DNA from: Flavobacterium ustbae
GTDB taxonomy: Bacteria > Bacteroidota > Bacteroidia > Flavobacteriales > Flavobacteriaceae
Assembly (NCBI RefSeq): GCF_003946915.1
Contig: NZ_RPOC01000002.1
Span: 124,001-188,000 of the forward strand
DNA: 64,000 bases
Direction of reading: 5' to 3'
Shown: positions 33,285 to 41,781 of the stretch, piece after piece
Numbering within the stretch: position 1 is the stretch's first letter
Layout: each line of letters opens with the position of its first letter
The notes under the pieces: generated by a model
The model's input: the letters and a program-made list of their open reading frames with translations, nothing else
Told to the model about the DNA's origin: nothing
Databases searched by the model: none
Program-made: the position numbers and the translations under genes

Positions 33285-33854
33285 CTAAATAATTTCTTGA
33301 ATAAAATTAGAAGTTACTACTTGAGCAAATTCTTCGTTTAAGCTTGCTAAAGCTGTTTGATGTATTATTTCAGCAGAAAATTCTTCTCCATTTATGCCTT
33401 TTTTATTAAAGGTCGCTGTTGCATCAGAAACAAGATATACGTTGTAACCAAAATTTCCAGCCATTCTTGTTGTAGTAGAAACGCAATGATCTGTCGTTAA
33501 ACCTACAATTACAAGATTTGTGATTTTAGCATCGTCAATTAGTTCTTTTAAATTTGTTCCAATGAAAGCACTATTGACATTCTTTTTAATTACTTTTTCT
33601 CCTTCAAGAGGTTTTACAACATCTTGAAATTCATTTCCAGGATTTGTTTCGTTTAAAATCGAATTCGGATTTGAAGAACAATGCTGTATATGAAATATAG
33701 GCAGTTGCTTCGCTCTCCAAGTTTTTAAAAGTTCGCCTGCTTTTTCTTCAGCGTTCACATTATTGCGATCTCCACCCCAGTAAGCAATATCATGAAAACC
33801 TTTCTGAATATCAATTAAAATTAAAGCTGGATTATCAAGTTTTGAAATGCTCAT
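33285..33854 (-). CDS. isochorismatase-family cysteine hydrolase
   Basis: 189 residues with the cysteine-hydrolase triad: Asp in ALILIDIQKGF, Lys in VIKKNVNSAF and Cys in TTDHCVSTT. These enzymes hydrolyse amides such as nicotinamide or isochorismate; substrate cannot be assigned here. It is followed downstream by an alpha/beta hydrolase gene on the same strand at a 35-base distance upstream, so the two may be cotranscribed. Confidence 0.88.
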   Translation of the reverse strand: MSISKLDNPALILIDIQKGFHDIAYWGGDRNNVNAEEKAGELLKTWRAKQLPIFHIQHCSSNPNSILNETNPGNEFQDVVKPLEGEKVIKKNVNSAFIGTNLKELIDDAKITNLVIVGLTTDHCVSTTTRMAGNFGYNVYLVSDATATFNKKGINGEEFSAEIIHQTALASLNEEFAQVVTSNFIQEII

Positions 33855-33889
33855 TGAATAAAGGATTTAGTGTAAACTTTGACTGAATA

Positions 33890-34534
33890 CTAACTCAAAA
33901 GCCAATTCTTAAAATCAAAGAAATTCTGTGGTGCAACTCCATGTCCAACAGGATATTCTCTATAAACAACAGGAATGCTTAATTTCTCTAAAATCGCTGG
34001 AGTTTTTCTCGCCCATTCAATCGGAATAACCTGATCAGCCGTTCCGTGAGAAGCGAATATTTTTAGGTTTTTAAAGTCATTATTTTGATAACCTTCTTTA
34101 ATGATTTCTTCATTAAAATACCCACTCATTGCTACTACGCGCTGAATTTTTTCTGGATACGAAAGTGCTGTTGCATAACTTAAAATTGATCCTTGGCTGA
34201 ATCCAATTAAAGTTACATTATTAGCATCAATTGGATAATTGGCAACTAATTCATCTATAAATGAAGCAATTTTGTCTCTTGAAATTTTTGCTTGTTCGTT
34301 ATCAGAAAATTTATTTTGATCAGCATCGAAGTTAATCGCATACCAAGCATAAGCACCGTATTGTAAATCGTATGGCGCTCTAGCCGAAATAATGTAATAA
34401 TTATCAGGAAGTTCAGAAGCAAAAGAGAATAAATCGGCTTCGTTGCTTCCGTAACCGTGCAATAAAAGCAATAACGGATTTTTATCTAAAATTACTTTTG
34501 GCTCTTGTATTTTATATTCTAAAGATAGATTCAT
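33890..34534 (-). CDS. alpha/beta hydrolase, phospholipase/carboxylesterase family
   Basis: 214 residues with the esterase triad: nucleophile Ser in IGFSQGSILS, Asp in HGTADQVIP and His in PVGHGVAPQ. The oxyanion-hole motif LLLLLHGYGSNEADL is at the N terminus. It resembles the small carboxylesterase (Abhydrolase_2) family. Cytosolic; substrate unknown. Confidence 0.9.
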   Translation of the reverse strand: MNLSLEYKIQEPKVILDKNPLLLLLHGYGSNEADLFSFASELPDNYYIISARAPYDLQYGAYAWYAINFDADQNKFSDNEQAKISRDKIASFIDELVANYPIDANNVTLIGFSQGSILSYATALSYPEKIQRVVAMSGYFNEEIIKEGYQNNDFKNLKIFASHGTADQVIPIEWARKTPAILEKLSIPVVYREYPVGHGVAPQNFFDFKNWLLS

Positions 34535-34635
34535 TTTTCTTAGTATTCAGTGTTCAGTCCCGAAGCTTCAGGATAGTGTTCAGCTTTGTCCGAGTTTTTG
34601 GAATTTGCAATTTCAAAAAATTGGAATTTCAAAAA

Positions 34636-34962
34636 TTACCCAATTTTCTTAAACCATTTTTGAAATAATTCTCCAACTAATGGAATAGGTCTCATTTGCC
34701 CTTGAATGGCATTAAAAATACCAAAAGTCCACAGAATTGAAATGCAGATCCACATTGGAAAAGTGATAAAAAAACTATCAAAATTGCTGATGATTGCTCC
34801 TAAAGAAATAAAGGTTAAAGACAACCCCAAAGCCTGACGGATATGAAAAGAAGCAAAAGTGTTTTTGTTTTCAGAATTCATGCTCATGGCGATTAAAACA
34901 CCAATAATAAGAATGTAACTCGTAATAGCGATTGGTTTTCCTTCTTGGACTGAATTATTCAT
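34636..34962 (-). CDS. small membrane protein, DUF4870-like
   Basis: 108 residues with about three hydrophobic segments (AITSYILIIGVLIAMSM, LGLSLTFISLGAIISNF, FPMWICISILWTFGIFNAI) and a conserved NTFASFHIRQALGL between them, which is typical of the DUF4870/Tic20-like family. Function unknown. It begins five bases before the dihydroorotase-like gene's stop, so the two are probably cotranscribed. Confidence 0.78.
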   Translation of the reverse strand: MNNSVQEGKPIAITSYILIIGVLIAMSMNSENKNTFASFHIRQALGLSLTFISLGAIISNFDSFFITFPMWICISILWTFGIFNAIQGQMRPIPLVGELFQKWFKKIG

Positions 34963-34967
34963 TTGTA

Positions 34968-36218
34968 TTATTTTGTAACTAGTTGATTTTGATTTAAAAT
35001 TCCGTATACAGCACCTTTAATTTCGGTTCCTAAAAAAGCAGAATTTTTAGATTTCGAAAGAATATTTTCTTTCGTAAAAGTTGATTTTCCTTCTGTTGTA
35101 AACAAACTCAAATTTGCTTTTGCACCTTCTTCAATTGTATGGTTTTCTAATCCGAAAACAGTTCTTGCAGCAGTTAATTTTGCGACAATTGTTTCTACAG
35201 GTAAAACCGTTAGTAAAGCTTCAAAAGCACTTTCTAAACCAATAGTTCCGTTTTTCGCGGTATCAAATTCCATTTTTTTGAATTCAATATCAATAGGGTT
35301 GTGGTCAGAAGTAATCATATCAATTGTGCCGTCGGCAACTCCATTAAGTAAAGCTTGCCTGTCCACTTCAGTTCTTAGCGGAGGCGTAACTTTAAAACGA
35401 GTATCGAATCCGTCCAGTTTCTCATCGGTTAAAACTAAATGATGTACAGAAGCGCTACACGTTACATGTAATCCTTTAGCTTTGGCTTCTCTAATTAACT
35501 CAACCGATTTTGCAGTAGAAATGGTCGGAATATGGAGTTTTCCGCCTGTATATTCTAATAAAAATAAGTTTCTTGAAATTTGAAGTTCTTCCGCTAAATT
35601 CGGAATTCCTTTTAAGCCTAATCTTGTAGAAACAATTCCTTCGTTGGCAACACCATTTCCTTTAATGTTCGGATCTTGTGAATAAGCAATTACCAATCCA
35701 TCAAAATCTTGAACATATTGTAAAGCAATTTTCAAGATATTAGCATTGTCGATACTTTTATTATAATCTCCAAAAGCAATCGCTCCAGCATTTTTCATAT
35801 CAAAAAGTTCTGCCATATCTTTTCCTTCGCTGGCTTTTGTTAAAGCTCCAATTGGAAAAATTTCTGTTGCAGAACCATTTGCTTTACTTTTTACAAAATT
35901 TACCTGAGACTGATTGTCAATAATTGGTAACGAATTGGGCTGTAATGCAATTGCTGTAAATCCGCTTTTTGCTGCAACATTCAATCCGTTTGCAATAGTT
36001 TCACGGTCTTCGTAACCTGGCTCGCCGAGTGAAACACTGCTGTCAAACCATCCTTGAGAAACATGAAGATTTTCAAATCGCACTACTTCTGCATCATCGT
36101 TTGGAAGAGAAACTCCTATTTTTTCTATTAAACCATCTGCAATTAAAAGATCAACGGTCTGATTGTGAAACGGACTTTTTGAGTCGATAATTTTGGCGCT
36201 TTTGATGATTAGTTTCAT
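34968..36218 (-). CDS. dihydroorotase homologue lacking metal-binding histidines
   Basis: 416 residues from MKLIIKSAKI (an upstream Met at 36314 is unlikely because it starts in a repeat). The amidohydrolase fold and dihydroorotase pattern are clear: SLGEPGYEDRET, ALQPNSLP, NEGIVSTRLGLKGIP, TPPLRTEVDR. However, the metal site is broken. The DxHxH motif is DSSVS (S61, S63), the usual His of HxED is IAYSQD, and the second His of HxxHxST is missing (LHIPTIST). Only the DHNP Asp remains. It probably is a non-catalytic PyrC-like subunit, perhaps supporting aspartate transcarbamoylase, as known for other pseudo-dihydroorotases. Confidence 0.88.
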   Translation of the reverse strand: MKLIIKSAKIIDSKSPFHNQTVDLLIADGLIEKIGVSLPNDDAEVVRFENLHVSQGWFDSSVSLGEPGYEDRETIANGLNVAAKSGFTAIALQPNSLPIIDNQSQVNFVKSKANGSATEIFPIGALTKASEGKDMAELFDMKNAGAIAFGDYNKSIDNANILKIALQYVQDFDGLVIAYSQDPNIKGNGVANEGIVSTRLGLKGIPNLAEELQISRNLFLLEYTGGKLHIPTISTAKSVELIREAKAKGLHVTCSASVHHLVLTDEKLDGFDTRFKVTPPLRTEVDRQALLNGVADGTIDMITSDHNPIDIEFKKMEFDTAKNGTIGLESAFEALLTVLPVETIVAKLTAARTVFGLENHTIEEGAKANLSLFTTEGKSTFTKENILSKSKNSAFLGTEIKGAVYGILNQNQLVTK

Positions 36219-36256
36219 ATGTAGAGAATTTATTTTTTTATTTAAAGACTCTGCTT

Positions 36257-36342
36257 TGTCATTTCGACGAAGGAGAAATCTCACTCGATATTCCGTTCCA
36301 AATATTCTCAGCATGTGCGATTTCTCGTTCCTCGAAATGACA
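36257..36342. repeat. inverted repeat with 24-bp arms (REP-like)
   Basis: Arms 36257-36280 and 36319-36342 match at 22 of 24 positions (TGTCATTTCGACGAAGGAGA). The pattern GTCAT...GACGAAGGA is a common dispersed repeat of this group; another relative is at 41714-41739. It lies between the dihydroorotase-like gene and the BatA-like gene, both on the minus strand. Confidence 0.75.
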
Positions 36343-36364
36343 TGCTAAACAAATAAGTTAGAAC

Positions 36365-38293
36365 CTATTTTACAAATTTTATAATTGCCATTTCTAATGC
36401 TAAAAATAACAGTGCAAAGATAACAAACCATTTCCAAATTTGGCTGTCAGTTCGTTCTGTTTGTAGCGTATTGAAAATGGTCGAAATGGTATCGGCAGTT
36501 TTAAAATCAGAAACTACATTGGTGTTAACCTGACTCAAATCGCTTTCGGTTCTTTTGTAATTAAAACTGATATTTTCAACCTGCTGTTTTTTATCAAAAA
36601 CGCTGTAATTTCCAGCAGTTTCAGGAAAATCATTAAACGTTAATTTTACTTTATTATTTAAAATCTGCTGAATCGGAATAAACGAATCTTCTGTTCCTTT
36701 TACTTCTAAAATAGCATCTTTAGTCAGCAAAACATCCACAAAATAAGGCTGATTATTTCCTATTGTTAAAGCATTTACACCAGTTTTCTGATTGTTTTGG
36801 GCAATTTTATAAAATAAAGGAACAATTAAGGGTGATTGCTGAAAATTGGAATTGGCACTATTTATAGGTGCTGTAAAAACTGTTATTCCAGAAACTTGAT
36901 TTTGTACAGAAGTCACAAATGCAGTCTGATCTTCGAATGAAAGTACAGCGGGATACGGACTTGAAACAGTAAATGAACTGTTTACTTTCGGATACTGGAA
37001 ATTGGTTATTTTATTTTCGAAAACTTCTGAAAATAAAGGATGATCAAAATTAATTTTAGTGATTAGTTTGCTATTGGCTTGTAAATTTCCGAATTGAATT
37101 TTTCCAAACTGACCCAACAAAGCATTTAAACTTGAAAGCGAACTTTTCTCAGACGGAATTACAACCAAATTTCCTCCCTTAGAAACAAAAGCTTTTAAAG
37201 TCGTTTGCAATGCCTGTGGAATATCAATTAGTTCATTTAAAATAATCGTATTTTGTTTTTCTAAACTATTGTAGTCTAAAGCGCTAATGGAGTAATTGTT
37301 GTAATTGAATTCACCAGAAGTATAAATTCTCGATAAGAAATTGCTTTTTTCTGGCTCGCCAATGCTAATAACGTTTGTTTTTTTGTTTTTAGAAATACTA
37401 AAAAACAATTTGTTATCATAAGTCAGCCCATTGTCTTCGATAGCAACATAACCATGAAAAGCCTCTTTTGGAATCGTAAAATTGATTTTCTTTTTCGTTG
37501 CATCAAAATTGACAATCGTTTTGGCAATTAGTTTGTTTTGATTGTAAAGAGCAGTCGAAACTGGCTTGAAATCTTCGCCATAAGCAGATAAATTTATGCC
37601 AATCTCGTAAAAGTTTTCCAACGTCTGATTGATGTAAACGCTGTCAATCGAAATGTTATTTTTCTGTTCTGCTTTGGGAACTATGAAATAGGGTTTTTCG
37701 TCAAAATCTATACTTGCAATATCTTTTTGCTGTAATCCAACAGCATCGGTAATAATCACAATATCTTTTTTATGAGCCGATTTGTGCGCTTTTATTTTTG
37801 CTGCAATAGCTGTAAGGTCAAAAGAAGACGCACTATATTTTAAGTTTTGCAAAGCACTTTTAGACGATTTAATATCGGTGTTCCAAAAATTTTCGGTGTT
37901 GGTCAAAAGGGAAAACTGCGTATTTTCTGGAGTGTTTTCTAATAATTCCTGGACGGCTCTTTTTAATAATTCACCTTTTTTGCCTTTTGCCTGCATGCTG
38001 AAGGAATTATCCAGTACAATATACATTTCGTTGGAAGCGTTTTTACTGTCAGCAGCTTCAAAAAAAGGCTGTGCAAAGGCAATAATGGCACAGGTGAGCA
38101 ATAATAAACGCGTCGTTAATAAAAGTCGTTTTTTGATTTTAGAACTCTTACGAGTCTGAACAGCAAGTTCTTTTAAGAATCGAACATTGGTGAAATAAGA
38201 AGTTTTAAATCGCCTTAATTGAAATAAGTGAACCAGAATTGGCACGATCAATAAAAACAGAAAGTATAGAATTTCGGGATGTTTAAAATGCAT
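36365..38293 (-). CDS. BatA-type vWA-domain membrane protein
   Basis: 642 residues. The N-terminal BatA region has two helices (ILYFLFLLIVPILVHLFQ and LLLTTRLLLLTCAIIAFA) separated by the conserved LRRFKTSYFTNVRFLKEL. A vWA domain follows with the MIDAS start MYIVLDNSFSMQ. The rest is beta-rich and probably periplasmic, and a last helix (WKWFVIFALLFLALEMAIIKF) anchors it. Other Bat/MoxR genes are not adjacent. A -7 element TACTTTTG lies at 38314-38321. Confidence 0.87.
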   Translation of the reverse strand: MHFKHPEILYFLFLLIVPILVHLFQLRRFKTSYFTNVRFLKELAVQTRKSSKIKKRLLLTTRLLLLTCAIIAFAQPFFEAADSKNASNEMYIVLDNSFSMQAKGKKGELLKRAVQELLENTPENTQFSLLTNTENFWNTDIKSSKSALQNLKYSASSFDLTAIAAKIKAHKSAHKKDIVIITDAVGLQQKDIASIDFDEKPYFIVPKAEQKNNISIDSVYINQTLENFYEIGINLSAYGEDFKPVSTALYNQNKLIAKTIVNFDATKKKINFTIPKEAFHGYVAIEDNGLTYDNKLFFSISKNKKTNVISIGEPEKSNFLSRIYTSGEFNYNNYSISALDYNSLEKQNTIILNELIDIPQALQTTLKAFVSKGGNLVVIPSEKSSLSSLNALLGQFGKIQFGNLQANSKLITKINFDHPLFSEVFENKITNFQYPKVNSSFTVSSPYPAVLSFEDQTAFVTSVQNQVSGITVFTAPINSANSNFQQSPLIVPLFYKIAQNNQKTGVNALTIGNNQPYFVDVLLTKDAILEVKGTEDSFIPIQQILNNKVKLTFNDFPETAGNYSVFDKKQQVENISFNYKRTESDLSQVNTNVVSDFKTADTISTIFNTLQTERTDSQIWKWFVIFALLFLALEMAIIKFVK

Positions 38294-38313
38294 TCTGGCT
38301 TCGATTTACTTGT

Positions 38314-38321
38314 CAAAAGTA
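38314..38321 (-). promoter_or_regulatory. -7 promoter element (TACTTTTG) for the BatA-like gene
   Basis: Exact TAnnTTTG on the minus strand, 20 bases upstream of the start. The large heptamer array begins about 60 bases further upstream. Confidence 0.5.
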
Positions 38322-38382
38322 CGAATTAAATTATTTAAACCATATAAGTTCGGGTAAGAGATTATAAGTGAAAATTAAAATT

Positions 38383-38662
38383 AAGAATTAAGAATTAAGA
38401 ATTAGGAATTAAGAATTAAGAATTAAGAATTAAGAATTAAGAATTAAGAATTAAGAATTAAGAATTAAGAATTAAGAATTAAGAATTAGGAATTAAGAAT
38501 TAAGAATTAAGAATTAAGAATTAAGAATTAAGAATTAAGAATTAAGAATTAAGAATTAAGAATTAGGAATTAAGAATTAGGAATTAAGAATTAGGAATTA
38601 AGAATTAGGAATTAAGAATTAGGAATTAAGAATTAGGAATTAAGAATTAGGAATTAAGAATA
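38383..38662. repeat. heptamer minisatellite of 40 units (AAGAATT with AGGAATT variants)
   Basis: Forty head-to-tail 7-base units. Units 4, 16 and 27 are AGGAATT, and from unit 27 to 39 AGGAATT alternates strictly with AAGAATT, a 14-base higher-order repeat in seven copies. It lies in the divergent gap between the BatA-like and lactonase genes. It contains no open frame and no spacer-like unique sequence, so it is not a CRISPR array. Confidence 0.93.
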
Positions 38663-38790
38663 CTTAAATAACTTCTATGAACTTATATGGTTTGAAAAAA
38701 CAAAAAATGTAACTTTTGTAATTTCTTGTGTAGAAGATGTGATTTCGAAACGATTTTATTGCTTATTTTAGCTAATTCAAAAAACAAACT
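38663..38790. other. promoter region of the lactonase gene
   Basis: 128 bases between the heptamer array and the lactonase ATG. It contains TAACTTTTG, one base away from the promoter consensus, but no exact TAnnTTTG on the plus strand was found. Confidence 0.4.
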
Positions 38791-39903
38791 ATGAAAAAAA
38801 TATATCTAGTCTTATTTTCAGCTTTATCAATAACCGCGGTAAAAGCTCAAAATAAATTTAATTTATTGGTGGGAACTTACACCAATACCTGCCAAAGCAA
38901 TGGTATTTATGTATACGAATTCGATGCTTCTACAGGCGAGTATAAATTAAAAAGTTCTTCTGAGAATGTTGTAAGTCCGAGTTATCTTTCGGTTTCTGCA
39001 GATAATAAATTTATTTATGCGGTAAACGAAAACGGAACGCAGAGTACGGTAAGTTCTTTTTCGTACGATGCTCAATCTGGGAAAGTGAGTCTTTTAAATA
39101 AAAATGATGCTCTGGGAGCTGATCCGTGTCATTTAATAAATGATGATAAGCATGTAATTGCTGCCAATTATTCTGGTGGAAGCATCGCAGTTTTTAAGAA
39201 AAACACTGATGGAAGCATTTCAGAAGTGCAGCAGTTAATTCAACACGAAGGAAAAGGACCAAATGCGGCGCGTCAGGAAAAAGCGCACGTGCATATGGTT
39301 GTTTTTTCTCCAGACAAAAAGTTTGTGCTTTCTAACGATTTAGGTTTAGATAAAATATTTATTTATAAATACAATCCAACAGCTAAAAACGAAATTTTAA
39401 CGTTGAAAGGGAGTGTTGATGTAAAGCCAGGAAGTGGGCCAAGACATTTGACTTTCAGTAAGGATGGAAAATTTGTGTATTTAGTACAAGAACTAGACGG
39501 AACTTTGACGACTTTAAGTTATGATAAAACTGGTAATTTAAAAGTAGTTGCGGAAACAAGTATTCTTCCAAAAGATTTCAAAGGAGGCACAGGAGCCGCT
39601 GCAATCAAAATTTCGCCAGACGGAAACTTTTTATACCTTACAGATCGTGTAGACGCTAACAGTATTTCGGTTTACAAAATTCTAAAAACAGGAGCTTTGG
39701 AGTTAGTAGAACAGCAAAGTACATTAGGAAAAGGTCCTCGTGATTTTGCTATTGACCCAACAGGAAATTACGTTTTAGTTGGTCATCAATATACTAATGA
39801 TATAGTTATTTTTAAAAGAGATATCGCAACAGGAAAACTGACAGATACAGGCAGAAGAATACAGATGTGCTCGCCAGTAGGTTTGGTTTTTACGAAAATA
39901 TAG
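38791..39903 (+). CDS. secreted lactonase-family beta-propeller protein
   Basis: 370 residues. The signal peptide ends near KAQNKF. The mature part has the seven-bladed beta-propeller pattern of the 6-phosphogluconolactonase (Pgl/YkgB) family, with repeated blade ends such as PSYLSVSADNKFIYAVNE, HMVVFSPDKKFVLSNDLG, RHLTFSKDGKFVYLVQE and AIKISPDGNFLYLTDR. Because it is exported, the substrate may not be 6-phosphogluconolactone. Its stop is immediately followed by a 144-base inverted-repeat element shared with the helicase gene. Confidence 0.87.
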   Translation: MKKIYLVLFSALSITAVKAQNKFNLLVGTYTNTCQSNGIYVYEFDASTGEYKLKSSSENVVSPSYLSVSADNKFIYAVNENGTQSTVSSFSYDAQSGKVSLLNKNDALGADPCHLINDDKHVIAANYSGGSIAVFKKNTDGSISEVQQLIQHEGKGPNAARQEKAHVHMVVFSPDKKFVLSNDLGLDKIFIYKYNPTAKNEILTLKGSVDVKPGSGPRHLTFSKDGKFVYLVQELDGTLTTLSYDKTGNLKVVAETSILPKDFKGGTGAAAIKISPDGNFLYLTDRVDANSISVYKILKTGALELVEQQSTLGKGPRDFAIDPTGNYVLVGHQYTNDIVIFKRDIATGKLTDTGRRIQMCSPVGLVFTKI

Positions 39904-40047
39904 TTTTTTTGAAGGTACTGAGGTGCTAAGTTTCTAAGGTTCTAAGTTTTTTATATAACACAAAAAAAGGGTAAAGATTCTTTGAATCTTTACCCTTTTT
40001 TAAGCTTAGTACCTTAGAAACTTAGCACCTCAGTACCTTCAAAAAAA
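39904..40047. repeat. octamer-type inverted repeat spanning exactly two convergent stop codons, with terminator core
   Basis: Outer arms of 43 bases (39904-39946 and 40005-40047) pair at 42 of 43 positions. Each begins with seven T, then GAAGGTACTGAGGTGCTAAG, showing an 8-base period (AGGTACTG, AGGTGCTA, AGTTTCTA, AGGTTCTA). The core hairpin at 39962-40001 (GGGTAAAGATTC) ends in a T run on both strands. The left arm starts directly after the lactonase TAG and the right arm ends directly at the helicase TTA. Confidence 0.88.
39962..40001. terminator. bidirectional terminator core
   Basis: A 12-bp perfect stem (GGGTAAAGATTC with complement) flanked by A and T runs, so it can terminate both the lactonase and helicase transcripts. 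Confidence 0.85.
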
Positions 40048-41394
40048 TTACTTTTTCTTCTTCTTCTCATTTCTGGTCTTCAACATATTTCTGTTGACAG
40101 AACCGTGAGTTTTCTTTTTGGTTTTTGAAGGGCCTCCAAGGTTAACTTTTTGATTCTTTTTAGATTTTTCGTGAAAAGCGCCATCACCTTCAAGCTTTGG
40201 TTTTTTCATTAAAAACTTTCTTGGCAATTTGTCTTTTTCGGCTTCAATCAGTTTTTCTGAGATTTCGACTTCTTCAGGAAAATCAGCGATTTTAAGCTCT
40301 TGATCCATTAAAAGTTCAGTTTCGATTTTAAATTCTTCTTCTCTTGGAGTAACAAAACTAATTGCAGTTCCCGTTGCGTCTGCACGACCTGTACGACCAA
40401 TTCTGTGCATGTACAATTCTGGTTCTTCTGGAAGTTCGAAGTTAATGACGTGCGTGATTTTTGAAATATCCAAACCTCTCGCCATAACGTCGGTTGTAAT
40501 TAAACCACGAAGATTTCCTTCTTGAAACTCAGCCATTGTACTCAAACGGTAATTTTGAGATTTATTAGAGTGAATAACACCAAATTGGCCTTCAAAAAGT
40601 TCATCGATGCGATTGAAAAGCATATCTGAAATCTTTTTGTTGTTTACGAAAACCAAAATACGGCTCATGCTTTCGTCGGTTTCTAACAAATGTTTTAAAA
40701 GATTTACTTTGGTATTGAAATTCGGAACGTTATAAGTAAGCTGCGTAATTTTTTCAAGTGGAGTTCCCGATGGAGCTAGAGTTACTTCTTCTGGAAAATC
40801 GAAATAATCATTTAATAAATCATCCACTTCATCTGTCATTGTTGCCGAGAATAGAATATTCTGGCGTTTGGTTTTCATCATCGCAAAAAGCGAAGTCAAC
40901 TGTGGTCTGAAACCTAAATTTAGCATTTCGTCAAACTCATCGATAACCAGTTTTTGTGTTTCGTCAAAACGAACTACAGCGTCAAGAGCCAAATCCATAG
41001 TACGTCCAGGCGTACCAACAAGAATGTCAACACCTTCGTAAACAGCTTTTTTCTGTGTGTTAATATTTACACCACCGTAAATTCCTAAAGTTTTAACCGA
41101 CATATAAGTAGTCAGTTTCTCCACTTCTTCGACCACCTGAACAACTAATTCACGAGTTGGAACTAGGATTACGATTTTTGGTGTATTGGTATGAGTAAAT
41201 TTGTAAAGCTTTAAAAGCGGCAGTAAATAAGCAAATGTTTTACCAGTTCCAGTTTGTGCAATTCCCATCATATCACGTCCAGACATGATTACAGAAAAAG
41301 ATTTTTCTTGAATAGGAGTAGGCGTAACAAATCCTAATTCGTCAACTGCTTTTTGTAATGATTTTGGAAGATTAAATTTTTCGAAAGTGCTCAT
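40048..41394 (-). CDS. DEAD-box ATP-dependent RNA helicase (DEFD variant)
   Basis: 448 residues with the helicase core in order: the Q motif region (FEKFNLPKSLQKAVDELGF, TPTPIQEKS), motif I AQTGTGKT (46-53), motif Ia VPTREL, motif Ib TPGR, motif II, motif III SAT (183-185), and motif VI HRIGRTGR. Motif II reads VIDEFDEM, so the usual A of DEAD is F (residues 152-155). The C-terminal tail (about 390-448) is highly basic and probably binds RNA. It has its own -7 element at 41412-41419. Confidence 0.93.
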   Translation of the reverse strand: MSTFEKFNLPKSLQKAVDELGFVTPTPIQEKSFSVIMSGRDMMGIAQTGTGKTFAYLLPLLKLYKFTHTNTPKIVILVPTRELVVQVVEEVEKLTTYMSVKTLGIYGGVNINTQKKAVYEGVDILVGTPGRTMDLALDAVVRFDETQKLVIDEFDEMLNLGFRPQLTSLFAMMKTKRQNILFSATMTDEVDDLLNDYFDFPEEVTLAPSGTPLEKITQLTYNVPNFNTKVNLLKHLLETDESMSRILVFVNNKKISDMLFNRIDELFEGQFGVIHSNKSQNYRLSTMAEFQEGNLRGLITTDVMARGLDISKITHVINFELPEEPELYMHRIGRTGRADATGTAISFVTPREEEFKIETELLMDQELKIADFPEEVEISEKLIEAEKDKLPRKFLMKKPKLEGDGAFHEKSKKNQKVNLGGPSKTKKKTHGSVNRNMLKTRNEKKKKK

Positions 41395-41411
41395 TTGCTT
41401 TAAATTTTGTG

Positions 41412-41419
41412 CAAATGTA
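41412..41419 (-). promoter_or_regulatory. -7 promoter element (TACATTTG) for the helicase gene
   Basis: Exact TAnnTTTG on the minus strand, 17 bases upstream of the start. Confidence 0.5.
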
Positions 41420-41781
41420 CGTTAAATTCATGGTTTTATTATGTGATTCTTAAAATGATGTGATAATTTGTTGTTGTAACTATTTAGTTTTCAGTTTTAA
41501 AGTCCATGAAAAAAACTTTGTAAAGATTTTTTAAATGCTAATCCATAAATTAAACTAGAAAGAAATTCGTGTAATTTATGGCTAAAAAACAACTTACAGA
41601 TTGTCCACCACGAATTCACGAATTGGTTAGATAAAAATTCAGGAATTCGTTGCGAAAAAAAACTCTCGCAAAAAACTTCGAATAATTGTTTATTACTTTA
41701 CGCATTTTCTAGTGTGATCCTTCCTTCGTCAGGATGACAAAAAGGGGCGTTAGTTATGCTGATAGAAGTAATAAAGAGTCT
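41420..41781. other. intergenic region with dispersed repeat fragments
   Basis: 362 bases without a recognised gene. It contains CCACGAATTCACGAATT at 41608-41624 (relative of the arm at 3623) and a REP-like segment at 41714-41739 (GTGATCCTTCCTTCG, a relative of the repeat at 36257). Confidence 0.6.

Noticed and set aside
38383..38662. CRISPR-like array
   Set aside because: The units are 7 bases with no spacers, so it is a minisatellite.
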